Below, piece by piece: positions 44,001 through 55,076 of a stretch of DNA of 57,184 nucleotides (the first letter of the stretch is position 1; each line of letters starts with the position of its first letter). Source of the stretch: Triparma columacea. Lineage: Eukaryota; Sar; Bolidophyceae; Parmales; Triparmaceae. The stretch covers positions 9,948 to 67,131 of the forward strand of contig BRYA01000170.1 of assembly GCA_030267965.1 (NCBI GenBank), given 5' to 3'. The notes under the pieces were generated by a model. It saw only the letters and a program-made list of their open reading frames with translations. It was not told the DNA's origin and searched no databases. Made by a program: the position numbers and the translations under genes.

Positions 44001-46423
44001 ATGGAAGCTAGTTTGGTGGATAAGATCGAACAAGCTGCCATTCTTGTGGTCGGAGCTGGGGGAATCGGTTGTGAACTCCTCAAGAACCTTGCCGGGAGCG
44101 GATTTAAGCATGGTGAGAGGAGAACCAAGACCCACCCGGAAACCCGTCCTCCCTCCGACATGATTTTATCACTACTATTTGTCTCGTCGCGCATCTTACC
44201 CCTATAATATCCCTCTCTCCACTCTAACTCTTCACAGTTGAAGTCATTGACTTGGATACTATTGATGTTTCAAATTTGAACCGCCAATTCCTTTTCCGCA
44301 CACATCACGTTGGGAAACCCAAGTGCACAGGTGAGACTTCGACTGAGTTTTGAGGTGTGGCGCTGAACTAAATACTGATTCCCGCCTTTCCTCGTCAAAT
44401 ATCAACTCTTATGCCCCATTCTTGCAGTGGCCTGCGAGGCTGCCAGGGACATGTCCCCTCACTCCCCTCATAATGACCCCGTCGGGTTCTACGTGGCGCA
44501 CCATGGGAATGTGAAGGACAATGATAGGTTCGGGGTTAACTTCTTTAAGAGGTTCGACGTTGTGCTGAATGCCCTCGACAATGTCGACGCTCGCAGGCAC
44601 GTCAACAGGCTCTGCCTGTCCGCGGAGATTCCCCTCATCGAGGCGGGAACGACCGGGTACCTCGGACAAACGACGGTTATCATGGGAAAGCAGACCGAGT
44701 GCTACGAGTGTCAGCCTAAGCCCACCCAGAAGGTCTACCCGATCTGCACCATCAGGTCCACTCCCTCCATGCCAGTCCACTGTATCGTATGGGGAAAGGA
44801 GCTTTACAAGCTCATGTTCGGGAGCGCGCCCGATAGTATGCTCTTCGAGGATGAGGAAGGGGATGAGAAAAGCACCTTCATGAGCCCAGTAGTTAATGAA
44901 AGGTTGAAGGTTGAGGAGGTGGGTGAACGGGAGGATTGGAACGGGAGGATTACATATATTGTGCCAATCCGCTGTCCTGAGCCGATGTCGTCCTAACTCC
45001 CAACTCTCCTTCCCCCCAATCCACAGAAGCCCTCCCCTGAGAAGCTCCTCAAGTACACAAAGTCCGCCCTTACGGCACTCTTCACCACGGAAATCAACAA
45101 GCAGCTCGGCATGGACCGCTACAAGGGCGCGAAGAAGACGCCAGTGGCCCACGACATCGAGGCCATGGCCAAGGGCCTCGAGGCAGGGGTCTTGAACCCC
45201 CCGAGCGAAAGCGAGGGGGGAGAGAAGAGGGTCTGGACGAACGAGGAGTGCTGCCAGGAGATTTATTGCATAGTATCGGAGATGTACACTGGGGCAACCT
45301 CTCCCCCCGACATATTCTCTTCTTCTGTCGCCTTCGACAAGGACAACCACGTTGCGATGCGCTTCGTCACTGCTGCGTCCAACCTGCGCGCCTCCGTCTT
45401 CAAGATCGAGACCAACTCGTACTACACCGCTAAGGGGATCGCGGGGAACATCATCCCAGCAATCGCAACCACCAATGCGATTGTCGCCGGCCAGGAGGTC
45501 CTCGAACTTATGAAGATCCTAAAGCATGGCAAGGACAAGGTGATGGAGGTCTGCAAGTTCACCTACTGTCTAAGGGCCAAGACGAGGAAGGGCTTCTTCT
45601 TGCAGCCCACTTCCCTGCAGCCCCCCAACGAGAAGTGCTACGTCTGCAAGAATGCAAGGGTCGTGGTCAGCGTCGACACCAAGACATTCACTCTCGAAGC
45701 GTTCATTGACCAGGTTCTCAAAAAGAAGATGTCCTTCAACTCTCCCATCTTGCAGATCGGGTGCGACCAGATATATGAGGATGGGGAGCCTGAGTACGAG
45801 CAGAACCTGGTTAAGACTTTGGAAAACCTCCCTTGCGGGGGGATCAAAGATGGGACGACGCTGGTAGTCGAAGTGAGTGGGGGACAAGATGTGGGCAAGG
45901 AGCGACGAGCGAAGCGACGAGTGAAGCGATGAGTGAAGCGACGAGCAACGCGAGGAGCGACGAGCGAAGCGACGACCAAAGCGATGCGCAGACATATTTG
46001 GAGGATTCAACCCACAGCAACCACTCTCGTGTCTCTATTAACCCACTTAACAATTCACCTCCCTCCTCGCAGGACTTTGAGCAGGACATGGAGGTCAACA
46101 TCAACTTCGTTCAGATGGAGTTCGAGGAGGACGACGAGAGGGGGCAGTTCTTAATCGGCGGCGACAGGCCGGTGGTGAAGAAGGCGGAGGATGGGAAAGG
46201 AGAGGGAGGGGCTGTGGATAACAAGAGTGAGGAGAAGAAGGAGGAAAACAACGATGACGACGACGACATTGAAGTGCTCGACGCCAATGCTCCCCCCCCC
46301 GTGCCCGCCGCTAAGGGGAAGAAGAGGGAGAGGGAGAATGGAGTGGATGAAGCAGCAGGTGCCGGGAAGAAATCCAAGAAAGACACAGGGGAGGGGGTGG
46401 AGGAGGTCGTCCTTCTCGAATAA
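44001..46423 (+). CDS. UBA2: SUMO-activating enzyme subunit 2 (5 exons, 630 aa)
   Basis: Catalytic half of the SUMO E1, adenylating SUMO with SAE1 and carrying it as a thioester before transfer to UBC9. Exons: 44001-44112, 44238-44330, 44428-44918, 45027-45872, 46073-46423. ATP-binding VGAGGIGCE (17-25); [18 protein letters not shown]; zinc Cys pairs C160/C163 (ECYEC) and the later EKCYVC; catalytic Cys in [10 protein letters not shown] (C175); C-terminal ubiquitin-like domain followed by an acidic and Lys-rich tail with [13 protein letters not shown] nuclear signals. Length equals human UBA2 (640). Intron 4 (45873-46072) is packed with GAGCGAAGCGACG-type repeats (see the introner-like entries). 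Convergent with the BART gene, 45 bp between stops. Confidence 0.96.
45890..46000. mobile_element. Introner-like repeat block in UBA2 intron 4
   Basis: About eight copies of a 10-11 bp unit GCGACGAGCGAA / GCGATGAGTGAA fill the 5' half of this intron. The same word, in the opposite orientation to the gene, appears next to splice sites in the nucleotidase-GPCR, EFHC and IDH genes. I call it introner-like because unrelated introns share it; no transposase or clean target duplication is visible. Confidence 0.5.
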
Positions 46424-46468
46424 TCCAAAAGAAATTTAGCTCTCGAACAGAAAATCCCTTTCTCGTCA

Positions 46469-47164
46469 TTATTTGGCGTCCTTGCTCTCGGCCCTTTCGC
46501 GACAGGAAGGCTCGTCGTCGTCGTCTACTTCCTTTCCCTCTGCTCTTGAGCTTGGAGAGGCCTTGAAATCGGCGTCTTCCTCTTTCTCGTCGTCGCCAGC
46601 TTTACTGTCCCTTTTATTACTACCCTTCTTCTTCTTCTTCGCCCCGGCGAGCATGCCGTCCAACTGCGCAACGCCCTCAGCGTTTCGATCCTGCCTGTCC
46701 AGACGATCGCCGTGAAGCTTCCGCATTACCCTCATGAGGTCTACGAATTGGGGGTAATCTACAGAAGACAACATTATGTTCAAGTAGTGGGAGGCCTTAA
46801 TGTCAGTCGTCTGGGTTGCCTTGCAACGCTTGTAAAATTCGGTCTTTGTCACTTTCTCTCTTTCACTGGAGGGGAGGAGTGGGGGGGGGGGGATGAGTGT
46901 GAGAGGGTAGTGCGGGGGGGGGGGCAAGGGCAGACGTATCACTCACCAAAACTCCTGCAAGCGAGACTGAAACATTATCTCGAACTCCTGGTAGATCTTA
47001 GTGTACTCAAGAGAGTGCTCCTCACCCTGCTCAAACTTTCTGCAGTGTTGCAAAAAGAACAATTCAAACTGGCGTTGAAACTTTTCCTCGGCTATGAACG
47101 ACACGAGCTTCTCAACAAGTGGGTCTCCATAGGTGCAGTCCTCAAGTGGTTCTTCCGAGGACAT
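46469..47164 (-). CDS. BART-domain protein, ARL2BP/CFAP36-like (2 exons, 204 aa)
   Basis: Likely effector of an ARL2/ARL3-type small GTPase, a family often tied to cilia. Exons: 47164-46947 and 46865-46469. The BART-type helical domain covers about 10-125: VEKLVSFIAEEKFQRQFELF, then HCRKFEQGEEHSLEYTKIYQEF (family pattern F.....E..L.YT.I..E), LQEFC, FYKRCK, and LNIMLSSVDYPQFVDLMRVM (family pattern LL...DF..F..LM). The remainder is a Lys/Asp/Glu-rich tail. Human ARL2BP is 163 aa, CFAP36 342 aa; I cannot choose between them. ATG at 47164 lies next to a 34-bp tandem duplication. Confidence 0.75.
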
Positions 47165-48091
47165 TGAGCAGTTGTCTGTAAAGAGTGTGCGGGGTGCACG
47201 AGCAGTTGTCTGTAAAGAGTGTGCGGGGTGCACCGTGGGTGAATATCACCGTACGGGGGGCGCTCTCGGCAGTAGTAAGTAGGTGGGTGCTTATGTGTGA
47301 GGCGTTGGACAGGTATCCTGTCCAACTAATGCCAAGGAAGAAGAAGGGCGGGGGAAGAGGAAGAGTGTGGTTTGATGTGTTTAGTCTAAAGACCCGCTAG
47401 GTTATGCTAGGTTGAGGAAGAACTAAGTTTGTTTATGAATTCAAGTACCCCCTTAGTGCGCAATAATAAGCTTTTTTAAAATTTGATTTTCGAGACTTAG
47501 GTGACATTCTTGTCAATAAAAGTTTATAAACATACATATACTACTTTATGTATTTAAATAAGAATGCTTGAATTAAACGTAAAATGCAATCAGTTATGAA
47601 AATTTGATTATATCTGAAATAAATTTTTGAGTATTTATACATCAATATTGATTTCGGGATTATCATGGAGTATCAAATCCAAATTTGTATTTTTTTAAAT
47701 TTATCTGAAACCTTTGAAAAAATATTTTCACTATTTATCAATATCCAGTTTAAGATACATAAAAATACAAATTTATGTTTCAATTTGATACATTAAGATA
47801 TGATTGATTTTTAATGTCTCAAATAATCAATTTCATTTTGCCGATTTTTGTCAATTTTCTGTTCAATTCACAATTTGCAAGTGCTGACGTTCTATCGATC
47901 TTTGACGTCGTAAAGGTACTTGCACTAGTCTCGTGGGATACTTCAAGGTTGCCCTCGTCCAACGGCGTCTTCTATGCGCTACGTGTCCAACGGTCTATAT
48001 TCACATCTATCACGCGGGACGCATGAACTCTGCTACTATCGTCCAAAATTTTGTAGGTTTGGGAACAACAACAAAATTAACTACAAAAAAA
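47165..48091. other. Intergenic region with an AT-rich island
   Basis: 927 bp without a convincing gene. From about 47461 to 47880 the base composition shifts to very AT-rich with long T and A runs, in clear contrast to the rest of the window. Only a 70-codon frame with no recognisable content is open here. See the findings. Confidence 0.7.
47166..47233. repeat. Perfect 34-bp tandem duplication
   Basis: Two identical 34-base copies (47166-47199, 47200-47233; beginning GAGCAGTTGTCTGTAAAGAG) immediately upstream of the BART gene start, so the promoter or 5' UTR has been duplicated. Confidence 0.95.
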
Positions 48092-49921
48092 TCACGTCAC
48101 TCCCTCCCTCGTCTTCCTGTTGACTTGTAGACTGTCAAAGGTCATGCAAAGCGTACTCCTGTCTGACACACCAGCGTCTAGCATGGTCCTCCTTCCATCA
48201 ATGTAGTCACCCTGGAACAACAGGCACATGTCTTTCCCTCTCTTTCTCGCGTGATAGTTGACCATCTGCCTCTTTTTCAACGCGGCTGTGCAGACCTCAC
48301 GTCCGGTGCAGAGGGGCGAAAGGCGGACCCCCACGGTGGCACCGTTCTGCATGACTACACTAAGTCTGATCCTCGCGTGTTTCAACTTCTTGGCCCTGGC
48401 TTCGTTCCTGTTGTGGACGTGAGATGCCCAAGTCTTGAACATGCTGTTCTGGACCCACAACTTTCTAATATTAGAGGCCAGAAAAGCCTTGTCTTTCTTC
48501 CCCCTTGTAGTATCCCAGACGTACAGAAACTCCTTGATCTGCTTCACGAAGTGTTTGCTGTGGAGTAGCGAGGGGTGCCTAATTTTGACCCCCGGGGCCA
48601 TTATGCACCCCTGGGCAACCACTTTCCTTCCCCCCTCAATGTAGAAAGGGTACTCGACGTTAAAGGTGTCAAGGGTGGATGCCGTTGAGGTGGTGGTCGT
48701 TCCGCTGGCTGTGCTATCATCGTCGTTTCCGGCCTCGCTGAATTCGTCCGAGAACACGGAAATGGTGGGGCTCATTCTTGAGTGTGAGGGAGACTTGGTG
48801 GTTGGTGACGCAACGTCGGGCAGGGTGCCCGTTCGCTCACTCCTCCCGGTCCTTCCACTCCTTCCACTCCTTCCGCTCCTAACACTGCGCTCCCCTCCCC
48901 CGCTCCCGCTCACGACGCTCTCAAAGCTCCCCCTAGCGACCTCATCATCTCTCAATTTGCTGAAAACCCTGTTCTTCGGTGGCACATACATGGCATCAAC
49001 ACTCTCCATGGCGATTATCGCGTCCCCCCTTGACCCGTCGTAGCTCGCCATGTGGCTCGCCTCTCTCGCAATTTCTCCCTCCTTCATATTTTGCACAGTG
49101 AAGACCGGCCCCTTGTCCAGCGAAGCATCGAGGCCGTAAGTGCCCCCCATCGTCTTCAAGTCCTTCTCACTAAAGCCCTCGTACCCGTATCGCCTGTCGT
49201 ACTCGTCCTCATAGCGCAGTTCGGTTTGGGTTTCCAACACTTCCATCGAGAACGGCTTTGTACGATTCTGTTCGATGAGGTGTCGCCTCTGGTCCCCCTG
49301 GCACTGTAGTACCCGCCTCATCTCGTCATCCCTCCAGACCTTCCTGAAGATGAGTGGGCTCTGCGGGAGGGCGGGGTGGCAGGAAGGAGTTAGATTTTAG
49401 GATGGAATGCGGGTGTGGATCCCCCCTCCCCCCTCACCCCTCACCCCTCACGCTCTTCTCACCTCCTTTGGAATCTGAAGGACCTTGAGAAGAACAAATA
49501 GCGTCGCGGAGCAAACCCGCTTCGGCCCCCCCGATACCTTGCCTTCCCCACTAACCGACCCATCACCGATATAACACTCCGGACAAGTACACGTCCGCCC
49601 ATCCCCAACCTTGACCACAAACTGCCGCCCAGTGTGGTGCTTCTGGACCACAAACTTCATTGGCCCTAGGGTCCTCACCAAAGTGTGGCCGACTCCCTTG
49701 CTCAATGCCACCGAGTCTACCTGCGCGTCAAACTGTCGAGGGAATTTCCGCTCGTTACTCCTTGCTTTTGTCCTCATTGAGAGCAGGTAAGATCGAGGGT
49801 TGTGGAGGGGAATTTTTAACTGACCTGGAGGCACATCGTACGTGATCGAATCGTCTCCACCGGCGGACACATCGAGGTCCCCATGCGCGGCCCTAGCAAA
49901 CATGGTCTCTAAGAAGCTCAT
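48092..49921 (-). CDS. Degenerate SWIM-finger protein with ubiquitin-like C-terminus (2 exons, 575 aa)
   Basis: Exons: 49921-49463 and 49360-48092. Residues about 60-165 follow the SWIM pattern of ZSWIM-type proteins: QFVVKVGDGRTCTCPEC (C111, C113), then C137 followed by SATLFVLLKVLQIPKESPL. The canonical motif is CxC...CxH; here the last His is Ala (A139), although C116 is near and could substitute. A Ser/Gly/Arg-rich linker (about 280-345) contains repeated SGRSGRTGRSER words. A C-terminal ubiquitin-like fold is suggested by IRLSVVMQNGATVGVRLSPL, LLFQGDYIDGRRTMLDAGV and DRSTLCMTFDSLQ. It starts 97 bp from the EFHC1-like gene on the other strand. A 50-bp piece near 49790-49845 could be a retained in-frame intron. 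Function unknown; ubiquitin-pathway or flagellar role is inference. Confidence 0.72.
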
Positions 49922-50018
49922 TGTGTGGGCAGTTGCACAAACTAACCCCACAGTGTTTGCCAAGAAAAGAAGAAAAGCGACTTCCCCTGAAAGAAGGACT
50001 CGTTAAAGTTACCTCACC
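49922..50018. promoter_or_regulatory. 97-bp shared intergenic promoter
   Basis: Space between the start codons of the SWIM-like gene (minus) and the EFHC1-like flagellar gene (plus). Likely bidirectional; no named motif identified. Confidence 0.5.
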
Positions 50019-52380
50019 ATGGATGGCTTGCAGATTCCTAACCTGCCCGGCTACAGGGCAAAGCCTGAGCAGCCCCGTAAGTATGTTCGAGGGGGGGGAG
50101 GTGTTTCTCACGTCCGATGCGTTCAACTGTAAAAGTTCCCAACTACCCAATTCCAACAGCTCCGCAAAATGCTTCACATTGAATAATTTACCACCACCAA
50201 GCCTTATTCGGGCAAAAGTATAGTGATCTACGCTACCCCCACTAAACTTTATCACCCTTCTCACTCGCTTCTCCCTCAGCCAACCATGCTCGCAAGCAGA
50301 TTTGGTCCATCTCGCACGGAGTTGCCATCGCAGATGAGAGCCAGCCCAATACTGCGACTCTGATCAATTCCAATTCTGCAGCATCCATCCCCCTCGTCAC
50401 GCAGCCCAAGATTGCCCACGCTGGCAAGAGGTTCTTGAAGGATGGAGGAAAGGTCCTCTGCTTCTTTGGTTATTTCAAGGAAGCTGTCTACGAGTCTCAG
50501 ATTGAGAACTACCGCATCCGACAGTGCGAGATCTTCTACTACCTCGAGGACGACACAATTCAGATCGTTGAGAAGAAGGTGAGAACGGGCGGAAAGAAAA
50601 GCTGAGGATGAGGGGGAGGAGGAGGATGAGCAGCGTAGCGACGACATGAACGATGAGGTTACAGTCTCTTGCAACTTGCCTCCTCATCACACATACCTTA
50701 CCCCCTTCTGTCGTCGCTTCACCCCTCCTCTCCTCTCCTCTCCTCTCCCCGCCACCCTAGTCCGAGAACTCTGGCTGTCCTCAGGGGAACTTTGCCAACA
50801 GGCAGCGCCTTCCCAAGGACATGGCCAACGAGGTCTACTTCAACCTCGACGACTTGAACCTCGGAAGCACCCTAGACGTCTTTGGGAGGGTCCTGTTTAT
50901 CACGGACTGCAACGTCTCCACGAGGAAGTACCTCCGCGATGTCGTCGGGCGCCCTGAGGAGCAGCTCCGCCCCATCCCTGGGGAGGAGGACGTTTACACC
51001 GCCATGAGGAAGGAATTCATGAGCCGTGAGACCGGGAGGGACGAGGGCGTCTCGCACAACATCAGGAACAACCCGATGAAGGTGTTCGCGGAGGCCCAGC
51101 TCGGCAAGACCGTCAACAACTCCACGAGGCAGGGCTTCCTCGATTACGACAGGAAGGTCTTGAGGCTTGACTGTATCTGGGATGACAGGGAGAGCTTGTA
51201 CGGAGACTTGCAGAGATTCACACTGCAGTACTACTTGGCCGACGACACCATGGAGCTCCTCACTGTCCTGGGTCCTAACAGCGGGAGGGATCCCTTCAAG
51301 AAGATGGTCAAGAGGCAAAAGCTCGCCAAGAACAGGCACGACCCTGAATCCCCCGTCTGGAACTGGACAGACTTCAACATCGGAACCGTCGTCGATGTAT
51401 TCAGCAAGCACCTCCTCATCGTTTCTGCCGATGCCCCCACGTACGCCTTTTACGAGAAGAAGGGCATGCCCCTCGATCCTCCCTTGGAGCTTGTCCAGGA
51501 GGAGGCCGTCGTCGCCACGAGGGAGCTCCCCCCCTACAACGGCTTCGGATCCGAGGAGGATTCCCTCGCATCGTGCGTTGGTTCTCTCGTTCCTACCCTG
51601 CCCAGGATCAAGCAAGGAGAGAGCAAGGTCATGAGGTGAGTGGTGAAGCGAAGCAAGTCGCGGAAAGGGCTGGAGTGCACCACGCTTTATATCATCCTGG
51701 CTAACTTTATTGCTTCGTTCGTCGCTTCGCTCTTGGCTTCGCTTTTTACACACTCGCTCGTCACGCACTTTGCTCGTTACTTTGCTCATCACAGGTTCGC
51801 CGCCAAGATGGAGTCCAAGAACCCTGAGGACGTCGACCGCAACTTCACGGTTTCCTTCTACCTCGTCGACAACACTGTTCAGATCCACGAACCCCCCAAG
51901 CGTAACAGCGGAATCGTCGGAGGTTCCTTCCTCTCTAGGATTAAGCTCAGAACTGCTGAGGGACTCATCACGGAGGAATACTTTTACGTCGGAGCCGAAA
52001 TTCAGCTCGCTGGGCACCCCTTCATCCTCGTTGACGCTGACGAGGGAACCCTCAGGCACATGGAGCAGAAGCCCAAGCTCTTTGAATATTCCAACATCAA
52101 GAACATCGTGGCTGTCTACGCGCTCTCCCTCGGGGAGGCCGCAGCTAGCGGCGAGCTCGCGGCGGAGTTCCAGGCCTACGATCCTGAGGGATCCGGTAGC
52201 GTCAGTACCAAGGCCGTCAAGAAGATCCTCATGAAGTACAAGTGCTCCTATTACTACGGAGGACCCCCTGAGCAGGCCGTCATTACTCTCTGCAGGAAGC
52301 TCGGAAACAAGAAAAGTGTGGATTACAACAAATTCATTGCGGCCATCATAGATCCCTCAGTCCTCGACACTGTCTACTAG
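50019..52380 (+). CDS. EFHC1/Rib72-like DM10 flagellar protein (4 exons, 605 aa)
   Basis: Axonemal protein of the doublet-microtubule inner junction (EFHC1/EFHC2, Rib72 in algae). Exons: 50019-50076, 50280-50578, 50761-51635, 51795-52380. Three DM10 domains can be traced: about 65-175 (KVLCFFGYFKEAVYES, IRQCEIFYYLEDDTIQIVE), 215-330 (RKVLRLDCIWDD, RFTLQYYLADDTMELLTVLG) and 420-510 (VSFYLVDNTVQIHEPPKRNSGIVG in parts, GGSFL). A C-terminal EF-hand-like segment follows (AAEFQAYDPEGSGSVSTK). Human EFHC1 is 640 aa. Intron 3 (51636-51794) carries the CGCTTCGCTCG motif near both ends in opposite orientation. Presence of this gene implies a flagellate stage or ancestry. Confidence 0.93.
51636..51794. 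mobile_element. Introner-like intron in EFHC1-like gene
   Basis: The 159-bp intron starts GTGAGTGGTGAAGCGAAGCA with AAGTCGCGG after it and near its 3' end has TTCGTCGCTTCGCTCTTGGC, roughly the reverse complement. Inverted ends plus the shared motif suggest an inserted element that is spliced out. No target-site duplication could be confirmed by eye. Confidence 0.45.
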
Positions 52381-52633
52381 CGGAAGTGTTGAGATTGATT
52401 TTTGAAGGGTGGGTGGGGATGAAATGGTGATGGGATAGGAGAGGAGAGTCTTTGTCCGCGAGGAGAGTCTTTGTCCGACTTTGTGTGTGATAGTAATCTG
52501 TAAAAAGGAATAAATCGACAAGAGAGAAGGTTGACGTAAGAAAAATGTTTGTTTGTGTTTTGGTCGTGTGGGGTTGTTTTGAACAGTCCCCCCACTGAAA
52601 TCTAGAAACTCATACCTCAGAACAGCGCACCGC
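52381..52633. other. Convergent 3' region
   Basis: 253 bp between the EFHC1-like and IDH stops. It contains a tandem GAGAGTCTTTGTCCG(A/C)G pair (52441-52478). No gene. Confidence 0.6.
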
Positions 52634-55076
52634 TCAGACGTCGCTCTCCTTGCCCTCCTTTTTCCCTGCATCCCTCATTGGCGCGACTCCCATCTTAACC
52701 ATGAACTCAGTGAATTCCTTCAAGTCGATGGCGCCATTGCCGTCGGTGTCATATTGGTTGAACATTTCCTGCACAGCGTTCTCGTCCACAGTGAAGTTCC
52801 TGCGGAAGGCACGGCTAGGCTCTCCGAGGACGGGGGCATCCTCGTCCTCCTGTTGGACCAAGTACCTATCGAGCCTCCATGCGACCTTCTTGATGAAGTC
52901 CTCGGTGGTGTAACCAGTAGGGCCAGACATGTCCCTGGTTCCCTGACCATACCTAAAGGTATTGTGCATGGCCTTGCGGAGGGTGACCGTCCATGTCATG
53001 ACGCGGTCATAGTTCTCCTGTGTTGAGGGGTCGGCGTCCAATTCGAGCTTGGCCGCGTGCTGCGACGACGAGATGATGCGGCGATAGTCAGGGGGGGGGG
53101 GGGGGCTATCAATCCACTAACACACACCCCTATCTTCGGCCACCCATTCTCACCTGCATGGAGCCAATCATGGCCTCAACAAGACCAAGGGGGTTGAGGG
53201 AGGTCTCCTCCCCGCGGAGGTGGGCGTGCCAAAGGTCCGAGACGGTACCGTGGGAGGCTTCGTACTGCGATGAGAGAAGCGAGCCGCGGAAAGAGAATTA
53301 TTTTTCGGTTAGGATTGTCTTGGGTTCGTGGTGAGGGGTTTGCCAGGTGCGGAGTAGCAGTGTAGCGATGCTCTGGGCATACTCACCTCCTTAATCATGG
53401 CGCCGTCCTCCCTCTTTCCAATGAGGTTGGAGGTGATAAAACCGGGGGAACGGTGAACCTGGGCGACCTCGTCGGTCAACATGTCACCGTCGTAATTGTG
53501 GGCAGACATACCGAAGTTTCCGCCGGTCCATCTAATGATCTGCATTGTGGCAGCGTCGGAAATGAGATGCTGAAGGTCCCCACCGGTGTTGTCGAGCAGG
53601 CCCTTGGAAGCAAACGCCTCCTTGTAGTGCTCGTCGAAGACCTTCTTATGGATGGCCCAGAAGCCCTCCTGCCACTTGAAAACGGTCTTCTTGGTAACGA
53701 CGTAGGGGACAACCTCAGCCTCCAAGCACCTCGAGAAGAAGTGGTGCGCCAAATCCGTCACGTTGTCAAGGGGGTTGTGATAGACTACAACAACGTTGTG
53801 CTCGTCCTCGAGGTCCCTAGAGTCGACCAGGATAGGATCGCCCTTGAGGGGGTGGAAGGTGGTGAGGAGCTGCGAGCGGCGAAGTGAGTCGCGTAAAGTC
53901 GGGTTAGTTTTGATGGAGACGAAATGTTGCAGCGCGGCGACGAGCGAAGCGAGTTGCGGAAGGGATTTGCAGCGGCGAGCGAAGCGAGTGGCGCGGAAGG
54001 GATCATGCTTGTGTAGAAGTTGAGGTACCTTACGCTCCTCTGATGCCTTGCGCTCCTCTGATGCCTTGCGCTCCTCTGATGCCTTGCGGTCCTTCTTCCC
54101 TTGGTCCTTCTTTTCTCACCTTGCCCTGACCGACGGTGTTCCAGCCAGCCCCGTACTCCCCTCCGACAGCGTGCCTCTCAAAGAGTACAGGCTTCTTAAA
54201 ACCGAGCTCGACACCGTCTATGTGAATGGTGTCGCGGGAGATGGTGATTCCGTTCCAACCACGGCGCATGGCGCCGTTAGGGGAGCCGAGGGAGTTCTTT
54301 AGCCCGAACTCCTCCTTCTGCTCAGCAGTGGGGGTAATGGTGGGTTCCTTGAAGATGGCGCCAATCTTGGCGCCGGCGGCAACGGCGTCGTGGAGGACCT
54401 TGTCATCGGTGTTGTCGCGGTTCTTGCAGCTCATGTCAAAGTGCTGCCACTTCTCAGTGGAGAAGTAGGGATCTGGGGGGTTGGGGGGAGGGGGTTAGGA
54501 GTGGAAAGAGGGACAGTTGGTAGGAATTGGACGCAACCTCACCGATCCAATCCTTGACGATGAGCTCGCAGGCGTAGTTGGTCATCTCCTCTCCAGAAAT
54601 GTAAACCATGGCAGGAGCTTGAGTCTTCGTGGCCCAGCGGGTGGTGGAAGCCATGCCACGGGCGCCGGCGGTTCGCCCTGAAGGAGAGGAGGGGAGAGAA
54701 TGGGGTGGGGGGGGGTGAGAGAGAGTTTTTGGAGAGCAATATAACGTTTGATAAGCAGACACTATTTGTACTGCACACCTCCGCTTTCTACAACCACAAA
54801 TCTTGTGAAACTTGGAGGTTTATAAGGGACAACGATAGGATAAAATGGTGCAAAATATTATCACGGATTTCGTCATGGTACCAGAGGGACAAACGTAACC
54901 CCAATTAGCGTCTATGTGATTTTCCTCAACTTCACCCGGCAGCCGGTAAGGGTTCCGTTGAGCAAACTGGACCTCTATGAGTCCTTTGACGCCTAAATCA
55001 CCCGATAAATGTATTAATATAGTAACATATAACCCGAACACTTACTAAGCGCGTTGTTCATGAAGTTGGAAAGCAT
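52634..55076 (-). CDS. Isocitrate dehydrogenase with C-terminal EF-hand, mitochondrial (6 exons, 512 aa)
   Basis: Oxidative decarboxylation of isocitrate to 2-oxoglutarate. Exons: 55076-55046, 54677-54543, 54472-54120, 53869-53387, 53264-53154, 53059-52634; phases fit. Presequence MLSNFMNNALRRTAGARG, spread over the first splice. Core motifs: DPYFSTEKWQHFD, KCATITP-like FKEPTITPTAEQ, the substrate loop SPNGAMRRGWNGI, KKPVLFERHAVGGEYGAGW, KWQEGFWAIHKKVF, NYDGDMLTDEVAQVHRSPGF, and the coenzyme-side YEASHGTVSDLW. The C-terminus adds one canonical EF-hand loop, DTDGNGAIDLKE (475-486). I recall homodimeric NAD-type IDHs with an EF-hand from diatoms and other algae; coenzyme cannot be fixed here, though the family likeness favours that type. 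Introns 3-5 end in the CGCTTCGCTCG-type motif. It starts 118 bp from the divergent CID-like gene. Confidence 0.92.
53870..54119. mobile_element. Repeat-rich introner-like intron 3 of IDH gene
   Basis: This 250-bp intron has three 18-bp units (54031-54088, unit GAGCGCAAGGCATCAGAG on the sense strand), a tandem pair of about 38 bp holding CAACTCGCTTCGCTCG (53930-54000), and a third copy of the motif touching the acceptor (53870-53895). Confidence 0.5.

Noticed and set aside
44409..45350. 313-codon minus-strand frame
   Set aside because: Antisense of UBA2 exons 3-4, crossing an intron; UBA2 motifs on the plus strand are decisive.
47814..48026. 70-codon frame at the edge of the AT-rich island
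   Set aside because: No recognisable content or context; length is expected by chance in AT-rich DNA.
50872..52059. 395-codon minus-strand frame
   Set aside because: Antisense of the EFHC1-like DM10 exons and running through an intron; GC-rich codons create the long open frame.
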